Shown one piece after another: positions 1 through 6,939 of a DNA stretch of 11,195 bases (the stretch's first letter is position 1; every line of letters begins with the position of its first letter). A model generated the notes under the pieces. It was not told where the DNA came from, made no database searches, and saw nothing but the letters and a program-made list of their open reading frames with translations. The position numbers and the translations under genes were made by a program. Source of the stretch: Patescibacteria group bacterium (lineage in GTDB: Bacteria > Patescibacteriota > Gracilibacteria > UBA1369 > PNNO01); contig JAJRYP010000086.1 in NCBI GenBank assembly GCA_024275695.1, positions 1 through 11,195 on the forward strand. Reading direction: 5' to 3'.

Positions 1-1
1 A

Positions 2-1231
2 AAAGTCTTCTGGACATGGGCAAAGAACAAAACGAAAATGATTCGATTAAATCCGATTCCGGCGGAACTTAAACCGCGCGATGGCAAATTCTATTATACA
101 ATCGGCGGCGAGGAAGGATCGATTGCGGAAAAATTTCTTTCATATTCCCGTCATTATAGAATATCGGAATTTAAAGACGCTATTTTGGAAGCGAACTTGG
201 AAAAAGATTTTAAAGCCGGAGAAGAAATCGTTATTCCGGATATTCCTTTGTTATTAATTAATAAACCTGTTCATTCAAAAAATCCGTGGGGAATTTATCT
301 TACCGGATATTCAGCGGTTTCCGACGAAGGTTTCAGGCTTATTAAACAGTTGAAAGAAAAAGGCGGAAATTTAATAGTTTTTGATGTTAAAGAAATAGAC
401 GGTTATGTTTTTTATCCGTCGCAGGTGCCAATGGTTGCGGAAACGGGCGCCGATGCGCATACCGTGATTCCGGATTTGGCAAATTTTGTTCGATACTGGC
501 ATGAAAAAGATATTTATTTGGCCGCCCGTATTGTTATTTTTAAAGATATAAATCTGGCGCGATCACGTCCCGATTTGGCAATTCAAAGTAAATCCGGAGG
601 AGTGTGGGAAAATCGCGAAGGATCTGTTTGGGTTGATCCGTCTCAGCCCGAAACTCAACAATATATATTGGATTTGGTTGAAGAAATCGCGGAGTCCGGC
701 GTTGATGAAATTCAGTTCGACTATATAAGGTTCCCGACTCTCGGCCCTGTTGAAAATACAAAATATAATTTTGATGAAGTAAATGTTGAAAAATATGAGG
801 TTATCAGAAATTTTATAGCAAGGGTCCATGATAAATTACGTCCGTATGATACAAAATTATCCCTGGATGTCTACGGTGTTATAGCGTGGAACGAGGGATA
901 TGACGCCCGTTCCACAGGTCAAAAAATGGAGTGTCTCGGTCCTTATATAGACGTGGTTTACCCTATGGTGTATCCGTCACATTTTGGTCCCGGATTCGCG
1001 GGATACGACAATCCCGGAGATTATCCGTATTATTTTGTTTCGGAAAGTATTAGATTATTCAAACACTATTTGCAAGGCACCGACACAGCTATACGTCCCT
1101 GGCTTCAAGCGTTTTCCTGGCGTGTAAGTGATTACGGGCAGTGGTATATTGACGAACAGGTGAAAGGCGCAAGTGACGAAGGAGTATATGAATATGCTCT
1201 TTGGAACGCCGGCAATCGATATTTCGATTAA
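2..1231 (+). CDS. Putative glycoside hydrolase, DUF4015-type TIM barrel (5' partial)
   Basis: The reading frame is open to the left edge (codons from position 2), and the first ATG at 38 has no ribosome binding site, so the true start is probably upstream of the window. Residues counted from that ATG: 18-70 resemble a LysM-like module, ending in KAGEEIVIPDIP, which suggests binding to a glycan or cell wall. From about residue 85 the sequence follows the DUF4015 putative glycosyl hydrolase family (PF13200, from memory): GIYLTGYSA, then LIVFDVKE with YPSQVP, then ARIVIFKD..LA, and the hallmark DEIQFDYIRFP around residues 224-233. The protein ends normally at TAA 1229-1231. It probably acts outside the cytoplasm on a polysaccharide, but the substrate is unknown and a signal peptide, if present, is off-window. 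The last 4 bp overlap the end of the convergent gene. The family call is strong; enzymatic activity is inferred. Confidence 0.85.
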   Translation, partial: KVFWTWAKNKTKMIRLNPIPAELKPRDGKFYYTIGGEEGSIAEKFLSYSRHYRISEFKDAILEANLEKDFKAGEEIVIPDIPLLLINKPVHSKNPWGIYLTGYSAVSDEGFRLIKQLKEKGGNLIVFDVKEIDGYVFYPSQVPMVAETGADAHTVIPDLANFVRYWHEKDIYLAARIVIFKDINLARSRPDLAIQSKSGGVWENREGSVWVDPSQPETQQYILDLVEEIAESGVDEIQFDYIRFPTLGPVENTKYNFDEVNVEKYEVIRNFIARVHDKLRPYDTKLSLDVYGVIAWNEGYDARSTGQKMECLGPYIDVVYPMVYPSHFGPGFAGYDNPGDYPYYFVSESIRLFKHYLQGTDTAIRPWLQAFSWRVSDYGQWYIDEQVKGASDEGVYEYALWNAGNRYFD

Positions 1232-1863
1232 TATTTCCTTCTTTTGTTAAGCACGTCGATATATTCGTTATGCGCTTCTATAAATTGATTGTAGGAATTC
1301 TTGAGGGTTTCTTTTAAAGCCGGCAAGTCTATCGGTTGCGGTTCAACTTCACCCTCAATCGCAGGTTCTTCCGCTTTATCTTTTTCAGTCGGCGGTTCTT
1401 GTTCCGGGGCGGTATACGCGTCGATTATTTTTGCGGCGCCGTTAATCCATGAAACAAGCGCCGGCCTGTAGATTTCAAAATATTTAGTCTTAATCGCCTC
1501 CTGTTTATGTTCAAAAGCACTATCTTGCATTAAAAAATCAAACAGATCGCTTTCTTTTTTGATTTGTTCAAATTGCTGCTTAAAAAATCCTATATCTCCT
1601 CCGTTTTCAAGTGTATCGATAGTCGCTTGCGCTTCCATTATTAAGTTTCCCAAACCATGCGCATGTTCCACAATATCGTTATGAAGATCTATTTCATATG
1701 AAGAAAGATGAGCGGGGCCGATAAGCTGAGATTTACCTTCGCTAAAGTCGAAAACACCATATACAAAAAGAATGCCAAATAGTACGGTTATTCCGGTGAT
1801 GCTGCTGCTGTAAATTAGAAATTTCTTCATAGCATCAGTAGTATGCTGGATTTTAGTGTGCAT
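1228..1863 (-). CDS. Single-pass membrane protein of unknown function
   Basis: I do not recognise this family. The chosen start, ATG at 1861-1863, gives 211 aa and has a GGAAAAG sequence 7 nt upstream, one of the few SD-like sites in the window. An alternative ATG at 1828-1830 starts at MKKFLIYSSS. The frame stays open to 1932, but that start would run into uvrB. One hydrophobic helix (about residues 14-36 of the 211-aa form: LIYSSSITGITVLFGILFVY) is followed by a helical region with little similarity to known domains, then an acidic proline-rich stretch (EQEPPTEKDKAEEPAIEGE) and a final helix ending in KRRKY. This fits an N-terminally anchored protein with an exported helical domain. It is divergent from uvrB, with overlapping promoter regions, and convergent with the glycoside hydrolase, sharing a TTAA overlap at 1228-1231. 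No function is proposed. Confidence 0.7.
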   Translation of the reverse strand: MHTKIQHTTDAMKKFLIYSSSITGITVLFGILFVYGVFDFSEGKSQLIGPAHLSSYEIDLHNDIVEHAHGLGNLIMEAQATIDTLENGGDIGFFKQQFEQIKKESDLFDFLMQDSAFEHKQEAIKTKYFEIYRPALVSWINGAAKIIDAYTAPEQEPPTEKDKAEEPAIEGEVEPQPIDLPALKETLKNSYNQFIEAHNEYIDVLNKRRKY

Positions 1864-1890
1864 TGCAAAACTTTTCCAATCTGGTAGAAT
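1863..1890 (+). promoter_or_regulatory. Probable uvrB promoter
   Basis: TTGCAA at 1863-1868 (4/6 match to the sigma70 -35) is separated by 16 bp from TAGAAT at 1885-1890 (5/6 match to the -10). Transcription would start near 1897, about 24 nt before the uvrB ATG. A CTG-N10-CAG element (1881-1896) overlaps the -10 and might be a LexA-type operator, but this is weakly supported. The divergent gene may be read from the opposite strand of the same interval (TTGCCT at 1912-1907, TATTCT at 1891-1886, spacing 15), which is also weak. Confidence 0.5.
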
Positions 1891-1920
1891 ATTCAGGCTA
1901 TCTTTAAGGCAAAACCTCGC

Positions 1921-3894
1921 ATGTCCGACCAAAAATTCAAACTGGTTTCAGATTTTAAACCGACCGGTGATCAGCCCCGGGCAATTGAACAACTTGTGAA
2001 AGGAATCAATGACGGTAAACGGCATCAAGTGCTTCTTGGCGCTACCGGAACAGGAAAAACCTTTGTTATGTCCAATGTAATCGCGCAAGTTCAAAAACCG
2101 ACGCTCGTACTTGCGCATAACAAAACTTTAACCGCTCAACTTTGCAGTGAGTTTCAGGAATTTTTCCCGGACAACGCGGTGAGTTATTTCGTTTCATATT
2201 ACGACTACTATCAACCGGAGGCATATCTTCCAAGTACCGACACTTATATCGAAAAAGATTCGTCGATTAATGAAGAAATAAACAAATTCAGACACGCGGC
2301 CACAATGAATCTTCTTACAAGGAAGGATGTTTTAATCGTGGCTTCCGTATCATGTATCTATGGCCTTGGATCTGTTGAGGAATATGGGAATGTCGCGGTT
2401 GAACTTAGAAAAGGAGAGTCATATAAACGTGACAAAATGCTCCGTCATTTAACGGATATTCAATACACCCGCAGTCAACTTGAGTTCCGTCGCGGAATGT
2501 TTCATGTAATTGGCGATACGGTTGAAGTATATCCACCTTCGGGTGATACGATTTATCGTCTTGAATTTTTTGGAGATGAACTTGAAAGAATTTCGGAAGC
2601 CGATGCTTTTACGGGCGAAGAGCTCACTGAGCATGAAAGTGTAAAAATATTTCCGGCAAAGCATGATGTAACAACTCAGGAACGTATTCAGAAAGCCGTT
2701 GGAATGATTCAGGCCGATCTAAAAGAGCGATATGATCAATTAAAAAAAATGGGGAAAATTGTTGAAGCCGAGCGTATTAAAACCAGAACCGAGTATGATA
2801 TAGAAATGCTTCTTGAAACGGGATATTGCAGTGGAATAGAAAACTACACGCGCTATTTGAATCTTCGCGAGCCGGGAGAGCAGCCGGCAACGCTGCTGGA
2901 TTATTTCCCCGATGATTTTGTAATGTTTATTGATGAATCACACATGACGGTTCCGCAAATTGGCGCGATGCATAACGGAAATCTTTCGCGCAAGCAAACT
3001 TTGGTTGAACACGGTTTCAGAATGCCGTCCGCGCTTGATAATCGTCCTTTAAAATTTGAAGAATTTGAAGATCATATCAGTAAAGCGATTTATGTTTCGG
3101 CCACACCGGGAAAGTATGAAATGGCCAAGGTAAAAAATAAAGTTATAGAGCAAGTTATTCGTCCAACCGGACTTGTGGATCCGGTGGTTGAAGTGCGTCC
3201 GATTAAGGGTCAGATAGATGATTTAATGGAAGAAATTAAAAAACGAATAAAGTCGAAAGAAAGAGTTTTGATAACAACTCTAACAAAGCGTTCATCGGAA
3301 GAATTAACGGATTACCTTGCGGAACAGGGGATTAAAGTACGATATCTTCATTCGGAAATTGACACGCTTGAACGAATCGAGATTTTACGAGATCTCAGGC
3401 TTGGAAAATTTGATGTTCTTGTTGGAATTAATCTGCTTCGCGAAGGGCTGGACCTTCCTGAAGTTTCGTTTATCGCTATTTTGGACGCGGATAAGCAAGG
3501 ATTTTTACGATCGACTCCCGCGCTTATTCAAACCATCGGGCGTTGCGCTCGCAATGTTAACGGTTTTGTTGTAATGTACGCCGATAAAATAACGGATGCT
3601 ATGGAGGGGGCACTTTCCGAAACGGAACGTCGTCGCAAGATTCAACTTGCGTATAACAAAAAACACGGAATTACACCCGAGACGATTAAAAAAGAAGTCA
3701 AAGATATTACCTTGCATGCGAAAAAGACTGAAGAAAAGCATTATGATGCGAAAAAAATACCGAAAGATGAAATGAAACATCTTATTAAAACACTTGAAGC
3801 GCAAATGGATATTGCTTCCCGGAATCTTGAATTTGAAAAAGCCGCCGACCTTAGGGATGAGATTGATATGCTACGGGAAGAATTCGGGTTGTGA
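1921..3894 (+). CDS. uvrB: Excinuclease ABC subunit UvrB
   Basis: UvrB is the damage-verifying helicase-like subunit of bacterial nucleotide excision repair. It receives the lesion from UvrA and recruits UvrC for incision. All expected parts are visible in 657 aa, normal family length: N-terminal [17 protein letters not shown]; Walker A GATGTGKT at residues 40-47; the tyrosine-rich beta-hairpin that inserts into DNA from about 93 ([12 protein letters not shown]); the motif II DESH at 338-341; helicase motif [11 protein letters not shown] at 537-545; [10 protein letters not shown] in the RecA-like core; and a C-terminal UVR motif (about 618-655), which binds UvrC. The ATG at 1921 gives the standard N-terminus; only a weak AAGG (1906-1909) lies upstream. 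It appears monocistronic, with a hairpin after the TGA stop. No uvrA or uvrC is in the window. The protein looks intact and functional. Confidence 0.99.
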   Translation: MSDQKFKLVSDFKPTGDQPRAIEQLVKGINDGKRHQVLLGATGTGKTFVMSNVIAQVQKPTLVLAHNKTLTAQLCSEFQEFFPDNAVSYFVSYYDYYQPEAYLPSTDTYIEKDSSINEEINKFRHAATMNLLTRKDVLIVASVSCIYGLGSVEEYGNVAVELRKGESYKRDKMLRHLTDIQYTRSQLEFRRGMFHVIGDTVEVYPPSGDTIYRLEFFGDELERISEADAFTGEELTEHESVKIFPAKHDVTTQERIQKAVGMIQADLKERYDQLKKMGKIVEAERIKTRTEYDIEMLLETGYCSGIENYTRYLNLREPGEQPATLLDYFPDDFVMFIDESHMTVPQIGAMHNGNLSRKQTLVEHGFRMPSALDNRPLKFEEFEDHISKAIYVSATPGKYEMAKVKNKVIEQVIRPTGLVDPVVEVRPIKGQIDDLMEEIKKRIKSKERVLITTLTKRSSEELTDYLAEQGIKVRYLHSEIDTLERIEILRDLRLGKFDVLVGINLLREGLDLPEVSFIAILDADKQGFLRSTPALIQTIGRCARNVNGFVVMYADKITDAMEGALSETERRRKIQLAYNKKHGITPETIKKEVKDITLHAKKTEEKHYDAKKIPKDEMKHLIKTLEAQMDIASRNLEFEKAADLRDEIDMLREEFGL

Positions 3895-3919
3895 TTAGTT
3901 AAACAAGCAGAGGTTGTTT

Positions 3920-3939
3920 AAAACGATTTTCATCGTTTT
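3920..3939 (+). terminator. Possible terminator hairpin after uvrB
   Basis: AAAACGAT (3920-3927) and ATCGTTTT (3932-3939) form a perfect 8-bp stem with a TTTC loop, 26 bp past the uvrB stop. The T-rich 3' arm could serve as the U tract. A second inverted repeat, GTAAAAC (3954-3960) and GTTTTAC (3976-3982), encloses a run of eight T and may reinforce termination. The stems are AT-rich, so their strength is uncertain. Confidence 0.4.
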
Positions 3940-3982
3940 CCCGGAATTCTTTCGTAAAACCCGTTTTTTTTCGTCGTTTTAC

Positions 3983-4011
3983 TTGACAGCACTTGTGATT
4001 ATTGCAATACT
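3983..4011 (+). promoter_or_regulatory. Promoter of the 66-aa acidic protein gene
   Basis: A perfect TTGACA -35 (3983-3988) is followed after 17 bp by AATACT (4006-4011), preceded by TGC as in an extended -10. Between them lies ACTTGTGAT (3991-3999), which recurs at the same distance from the -10 in the next promoter (4282-4309). The predicted leader is about 26 nt. An alternative downstream pair is TTGCAA 4002-4007 with TAAAAT 4024-4029. Confidence 0.55.
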
Positions 4012-4043
4012 GCGCACATCTTATAAAATTAACAGTTAAAGCT

Positions 4044-4244
4044 ATGGGTGTTGATCCGTTTGAGGAATTATTTGGGCAAGAAGGAGGAGACCATATTGCC
4101 GATGTACTCAAAAGAATAGAGGCGGATGAATCGGTTCCGACTTCAGGTGTTAGAGAGGAAATATTGGAAATATTTGACGATGCCGCGTCGCGTCGGGCTC
4201 CCACATCCAAAATGCCCGATTTGGACTATTACGATAACTTATAA
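4044..4244 (+). CDS. Small acidic protein of unknown function (66 aa)
   Basis: I do not recognise this protein. The ATG at 4044 is preferred over an in-frame ATA at 4002, because 4002 lies inside the promoter and its first 14 residues look like untranslated sequence. The product begins MGVDPFEELFGQEGGDHIAD, is very rich in Asp and Glu, and is probably soluble with two short helices (about residues 14-26 and 34-46). It ends in a tyrosine-containing acidic tail (DLDYYDNL). No signal peptide, membrane segment or cysteine is visible. No SD precedes the start. A strong own promoter lies upstream, and the following gene has a near-matching promoter and also starts with Met-Gly-(Val/Leu)-Asp, so the two may be co-regulated. 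The opposite strand also has an open frame here, but its composition is unconvincing. Confidence 0.6.
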   Translation: MGVDPFEELFGQEGGDHIADVLKRIEADESVPTSGVREEILEIFDDAASRRAPTSKMPDLDYYDNL

Positions 4245-4281
4245 CGTGAATTTTAAAGTTAGTTCTAAGTAGCACAATGGG

Positions 4282-4309
4282 TTGACAAACTTGTGATATT
4301 TGTTACAAT
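4282..4309 (+). promoter_or_regulatory. Strong sigma70-type promoter of the gene at 4330
   Basis: A perfect TTGACA (4282-4287) is followed after 16 bp by TACAAT (4304-4309, 5/6). Transcription would start near 4316, leaving only about 13 nt of leader and no SD before the ATG at 4330. ACTTGTGAT (4289-4297) sits 6 nt before the -10, exactly as in the promoter at 3983-4011. Confidence 0.75.
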
Positions 4310-4329
4310 GTCGTCCTTAAATTCCCCTT

Positions 4330-5031
4330 ATGGGTTTAGATGATGAGAATACAGGTGGCTCGGTTGTTTCGCTCTCAACACAAGTTGAAGGAACGATTGC
4401 GGCTGAGAAAGCGGAACGCATTTCTGATCTTTTGGAAAGCTTAAGTGTAATTTTCGAAAAGATAAAGGATTTTTATGCAGTCGAAGGAGCGGAAAGACAA
4501 CAGATTGCTGTTGAAATCGATCAAATGGTAAGCGAATTAATTTATGCCGTGGACGCGGGGCAGTTTTCTTTGTTTACCGAGGAAGAGAGAAGTCGATTGG
4601 AAGCCTTAAAAGACAGAAAAATAAATGAAATTACCGATTATATAGGGAATTTGGTTGATTTATACAGCTTAATTGAAACACGAGAGGATGTTATCGGATT
4701 AATGGATATACAAAAGGGAGACAGATTTTCTTTACAAAGGGCGTTTCTTGTTAAATTTTTAGCGGCGATTCAGAGATTCACAGATGATCAAAGTGCCGAG
4801 AGTCTAATAAAGATTAGGGCGCTTGTAAAAATATACGAACGAATGCAAATTGAAGAGAGTATAGAACAAGAGGCGGTTATAATGCATTGTAAAAGATTTA
4901 CGGCGTTTTTTAATTCAAATTTAATGGCTTGTCTGCGGCGAGACGAGAGTGTTCGTATTGCCGTTTTAGATGAAATTTCCAATGGAGCGGATAGTTTGCT
5001 TGCGTCATTAAAACCGGTGGCGCGGGCGTAA
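4330..5031 (+). CDS. Helical soluble protein of unknown function (233 aa)
   Basis: I do not recognise this family. The 233-aa product looks cytosolic and almost entirely alpha-helical, with no signal peptide or membrane segment. A flexible Gly/Ser-rich N-terminus (about residues 1-16) precedes helices with heptad-like hydrophobic patterns, for example ERISDLLESLSVIFEKIKDF and EEERSRLEALKDRKINEITD. Two cysteines occur near the C-terminus, in MHCKRF and ACLRRD. The start is supported by the strong promoter just upstream and by Met-Gly-Leu-Asp, similar to the start of the preceding small gene. It lies in the same direction as the next helical gene and the GGDEF gene, but each of the two helical genes has its own promoter. 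A role as an accessory or partner protein in that block is only an inference. Confidence 0.8.
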   Translation: MGLDDENTGGSVVSLSTQVEGTIAAEKAERISDLLESLSVIFEKIKDFYAVEGAERQQIAVEIDQMVSELIYAVDAGQFSLFTEEERSRLEALKDRKINEITDYIGNLVDLYSLIETREDVIGLMDIQKGDRFSLQRAFLVKFLAAIQRFTDDQSAESLIKIRALVKIYERMQIEESIEQEAVIMHCKRFTAFFNSNLMACLRRDESVRIAVLDEISNGADSLLASLKPVARA

Positions 5032-5056
5032 TTTCGCACCTTTGCATCTTTGAGTG

Positions 5057-5085
5057 TTTACCAAAAGGCCTGTTTGTGCTATAAT
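5057..5085 (+). promoter_or_regulatory. Extended -10 promoter of the gene at 5109
   Basis: TATAAT (5080-5085) matches the consensus perfectly and is preceded by TGTGC, giving an extended -10 (TGCTATAAT). TTTACC (5057-5062, 4/6) lies at the ideal 17 bp. The leader would be about 17 nt and lacks a clear SD. This promoter probably drives both the helical gene and the overlapping GGDEF gene. Confidence 0.7.
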
Positions 5086-5108
5086 AATAGGATTTTTAAT
5101 GTGTTTTT

Positions 5109-6002
5109 ATGAATACGGATTATCCCTCGGAAGAGGAATTGGAAAAATTGAGGCGTATTTGGGAAAGACCTTTGGAAACGCCGCAAGCTCCGCAAGGCGC
5201 TTCCGCCGAAATTGCCGAGTCTGTCGCCGCGGATGTTGACCAAACAATGCATCTTAAAATCCCGGAGAAAAAAGAAGACCAGATTAAAGCGTTAGATTTG
5301 CTTACGGAAGCATTTAAAGCCGTTACGGATAACATGGATAAGCCTTCAATACGTCATTTACAGGAAATTCTGAATGATCCGAAAATTGTTAAAGGGCTTG
5401 GTGATAAAGTGAGGGTTGTTGTCAATTTTGTTGCTATGCGACTCTCGGATTTAATGGAAAAAGGCACGTCGGAAGCCTTGAATGCTTTTCGTGAAAATGT
5501 TCTGAGTAATGTGCAAATGGGTTTGGAAACCGCAAGAAATATGAAGGAAGATATAACACCAATGGAGATTAGAATACTTGAAACATTGTTTAACGCTCTA
5601 AAAGTTCCTTACAGCCCGATTGATGTTATACGGATTTTTTCCGAGAAAGATCAACAAAAAACATATGAGCTCGCTTTTAAAACGGAAGAAGAAGATTTGG
5701 ATCGTGAACTTGTTAGAGCATTGTTACACGCGCGGGCGGTTTTGAGAAAATGTAAAGAAGAAAAGGTTGATAAAGAAACAATTAAAACCGCCGAAGAAGA
5801 AGTGGCTTATTTGCAAAGCCTGGCTCACATTGAACCTTTTCCTCAAGAAAGGAAGAAAAGGCTCGATGAGTTTTATCGTTTTAAAACTCAACTTCGAAAT
5901 TGGGAGCTTGTGATGAAAGGTGAGATTAGTTATGAAGAAATGCTCAAGCTATATGAAAAACTGAAACCTAAAAAAGAAAAAAATGACGAAGCTAACGCCT
6001 GA
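5109..6002 (+). CDS. Charged helical protein of unknown function (297 aa)
   Basis: I do not recognise this family. The product is soluble-looking, highly charged and mostly helical. It has a Pro/Ala-rich disordered stretch at about residues 20-42 (RPLETPQAPQGASAEIAES), a helical core from about 55 with segments such as DQIKALDLLTEAFKAVTDNM, and a lysine-rich C-terminus (KLYEKLKPKKEKNDE). It has a single cysteine, and no membrane helices or signal peptide. The start at 5109 follows a very good promoter. The 3' end overlaps the start of the GGDEF gene by 20 nt (5983-6002), so the two are almost certainly one transcript and probably translationally coupled. That makes this protein a candidate partner or regulator of the GGDEF protein, but nothing in its own sequence shows a function. 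Confidence 0.85.
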   Translation: MNTDYPSEEELEKLRRIWERPLETPQAPQGASAEIAESVAADVDQTMHLKIPEKKEDQIKALDLLTEAFKAVTDNMDKPSIRHLQEILNDPKIVKGLGDKVRVVVNFVAMRLSDLMEKGTSEALNAFRENVLSNVQMGLETARNMKEDITPMEIRILETLFNALKVPYSPIDVIRIFSEKDQQKTYELAFKTEEEDLDRELVRALLHARAVLRKCKEEKVDKETIKTAEEEVAYLQSLAHIEPFPQERKKRLDEFYRFKTQLRNWELVMKGEISYEEMLKLYEKLKPKKEKNDEANA

Positions 6003-6939
6003 ACAAATAATAAGTATAGCGGAAAAAACAACTTCCCGCGGAAGTGAAGAAATTTCCGATTGGCGGCTTGAAGAGGAAGAAACACAACGAAATGACATAC
6101 TTAACAGAGTGCGTGAGCGTGTTCGAACAGTGATGGAAGTTGAAAATATGTCTCCGCATGAGAGGGCGGCTTATGTAATTGAAAAGGAAGATGAACTCGC
6201 CGCAATGCGAGAAATGATTAACAGGCTTCTTCTGGATCCGCTTACGGGACTTAATGTGCGAAGATATTACGAAGAAACTGTTCCGAGGATGATTGAAGAT
6301 AGATTGAAACAGGCCGGTATTATAAGAGAGCTTTCCGGATTTAGAGAAGGTGTCGAAGGAGAAGGACCGGAAATTGCGATGCTTATGATTGATGCCGATC
6401 ATTTTAAAAATATAAACGATACATTCGGGCATTCGGCCGGTGATTTCGTATTAAAAGAAATTGGTGAAATCATTAATCGACTTTTTAGAAAACGTGATAT
6501 TAAAGCACGTTATGGTGGTTAAGAACTTGTAGTTGTTATGCCGGGTTGTAATTTAAAGAAAGCTCGTGAAAAAGCCGAATTGTTACGTAAAACCATTGAA
6601 AATTATGAATTTGTTTTCCATCCTCCAAAAGGTGCGCCAACCGTAATAGAACCTGTAACGGTAAGCATAGGAGTAGGTGGCCTTTCTTTGCTGGATGAAC
6701 AAGGCACATCCGATGAATTAAAAGCAAGATTGGAAAAAAGAGCGGATGCCTTGGTATATGCGGCAAAACATTTTGGACGAAACACTGTTGTAAGTCAGGA
6801 TGCCGTTGATATGCGAAAACTTTATGAAAGGAAAGAAAAGGAAGAATCTAAAATTCTACCAACCTCCACCGCCACCACCGCCGAAGCCGCCACCGGAGAA
6901 GCCGCCGGAAAATCCGCTTCCTCCGCTCCAGGCGCTTGA
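5983..6939 (+). pseudogene. GGDEF-domain (diguanylate cyclase-type) gene interrupted by in-frame TAA
   Basis: GGDEF domains condense two GTP into cyclic di-GMP. An N-terminal helical region of about 80 residues, with no recognisable sensor or membrane segment, precedes DPLTGL (85-90). Then come the metal/substrate-binding segment MIDADHFKNINDTFGH (135-150), an RxxD inhibitory-site motif at 169-172 (RKRD), and ARYGG (175-179). The next codon is TAA (6520-6522), followed in the same frame by ELVVVMPGCNL, VTVSIGV and the closing RADALVYAAKHFGRN. Thus GG-stop-E-L replaces GG(D/E)E(F/L); one G-to-T change of GAA would explain it, and GGEEL would be an acceptable variant. Read through, the product would be 318 aa. 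As it stands, the first piece (179 aa) lacks the catalytic motif. The last 84 bp run antisense to the Gly-rich tail of the DUF2207 gene. It is a nonsense mutation, a sequencing error or, less likely, readthrough. Confidence 0.85.

Noticed and set aside
3899..4210. Minus-strand open frame of 103 aa opposite the 66-aa gene
   Set aside because: Its composition is Ser/Asn-rich then basic without domain-like pattern, and it runs back through the uvrB terminator and the plus-strand promoter; the plus-strand gene has a good promoter.
5016..5040. Bulged hairpin GGTGGCG/CGCACC at the stop of the gene at 4330
   Set aside because: The stem is short and bulged, and the following T tract is weak; termination is not supported.
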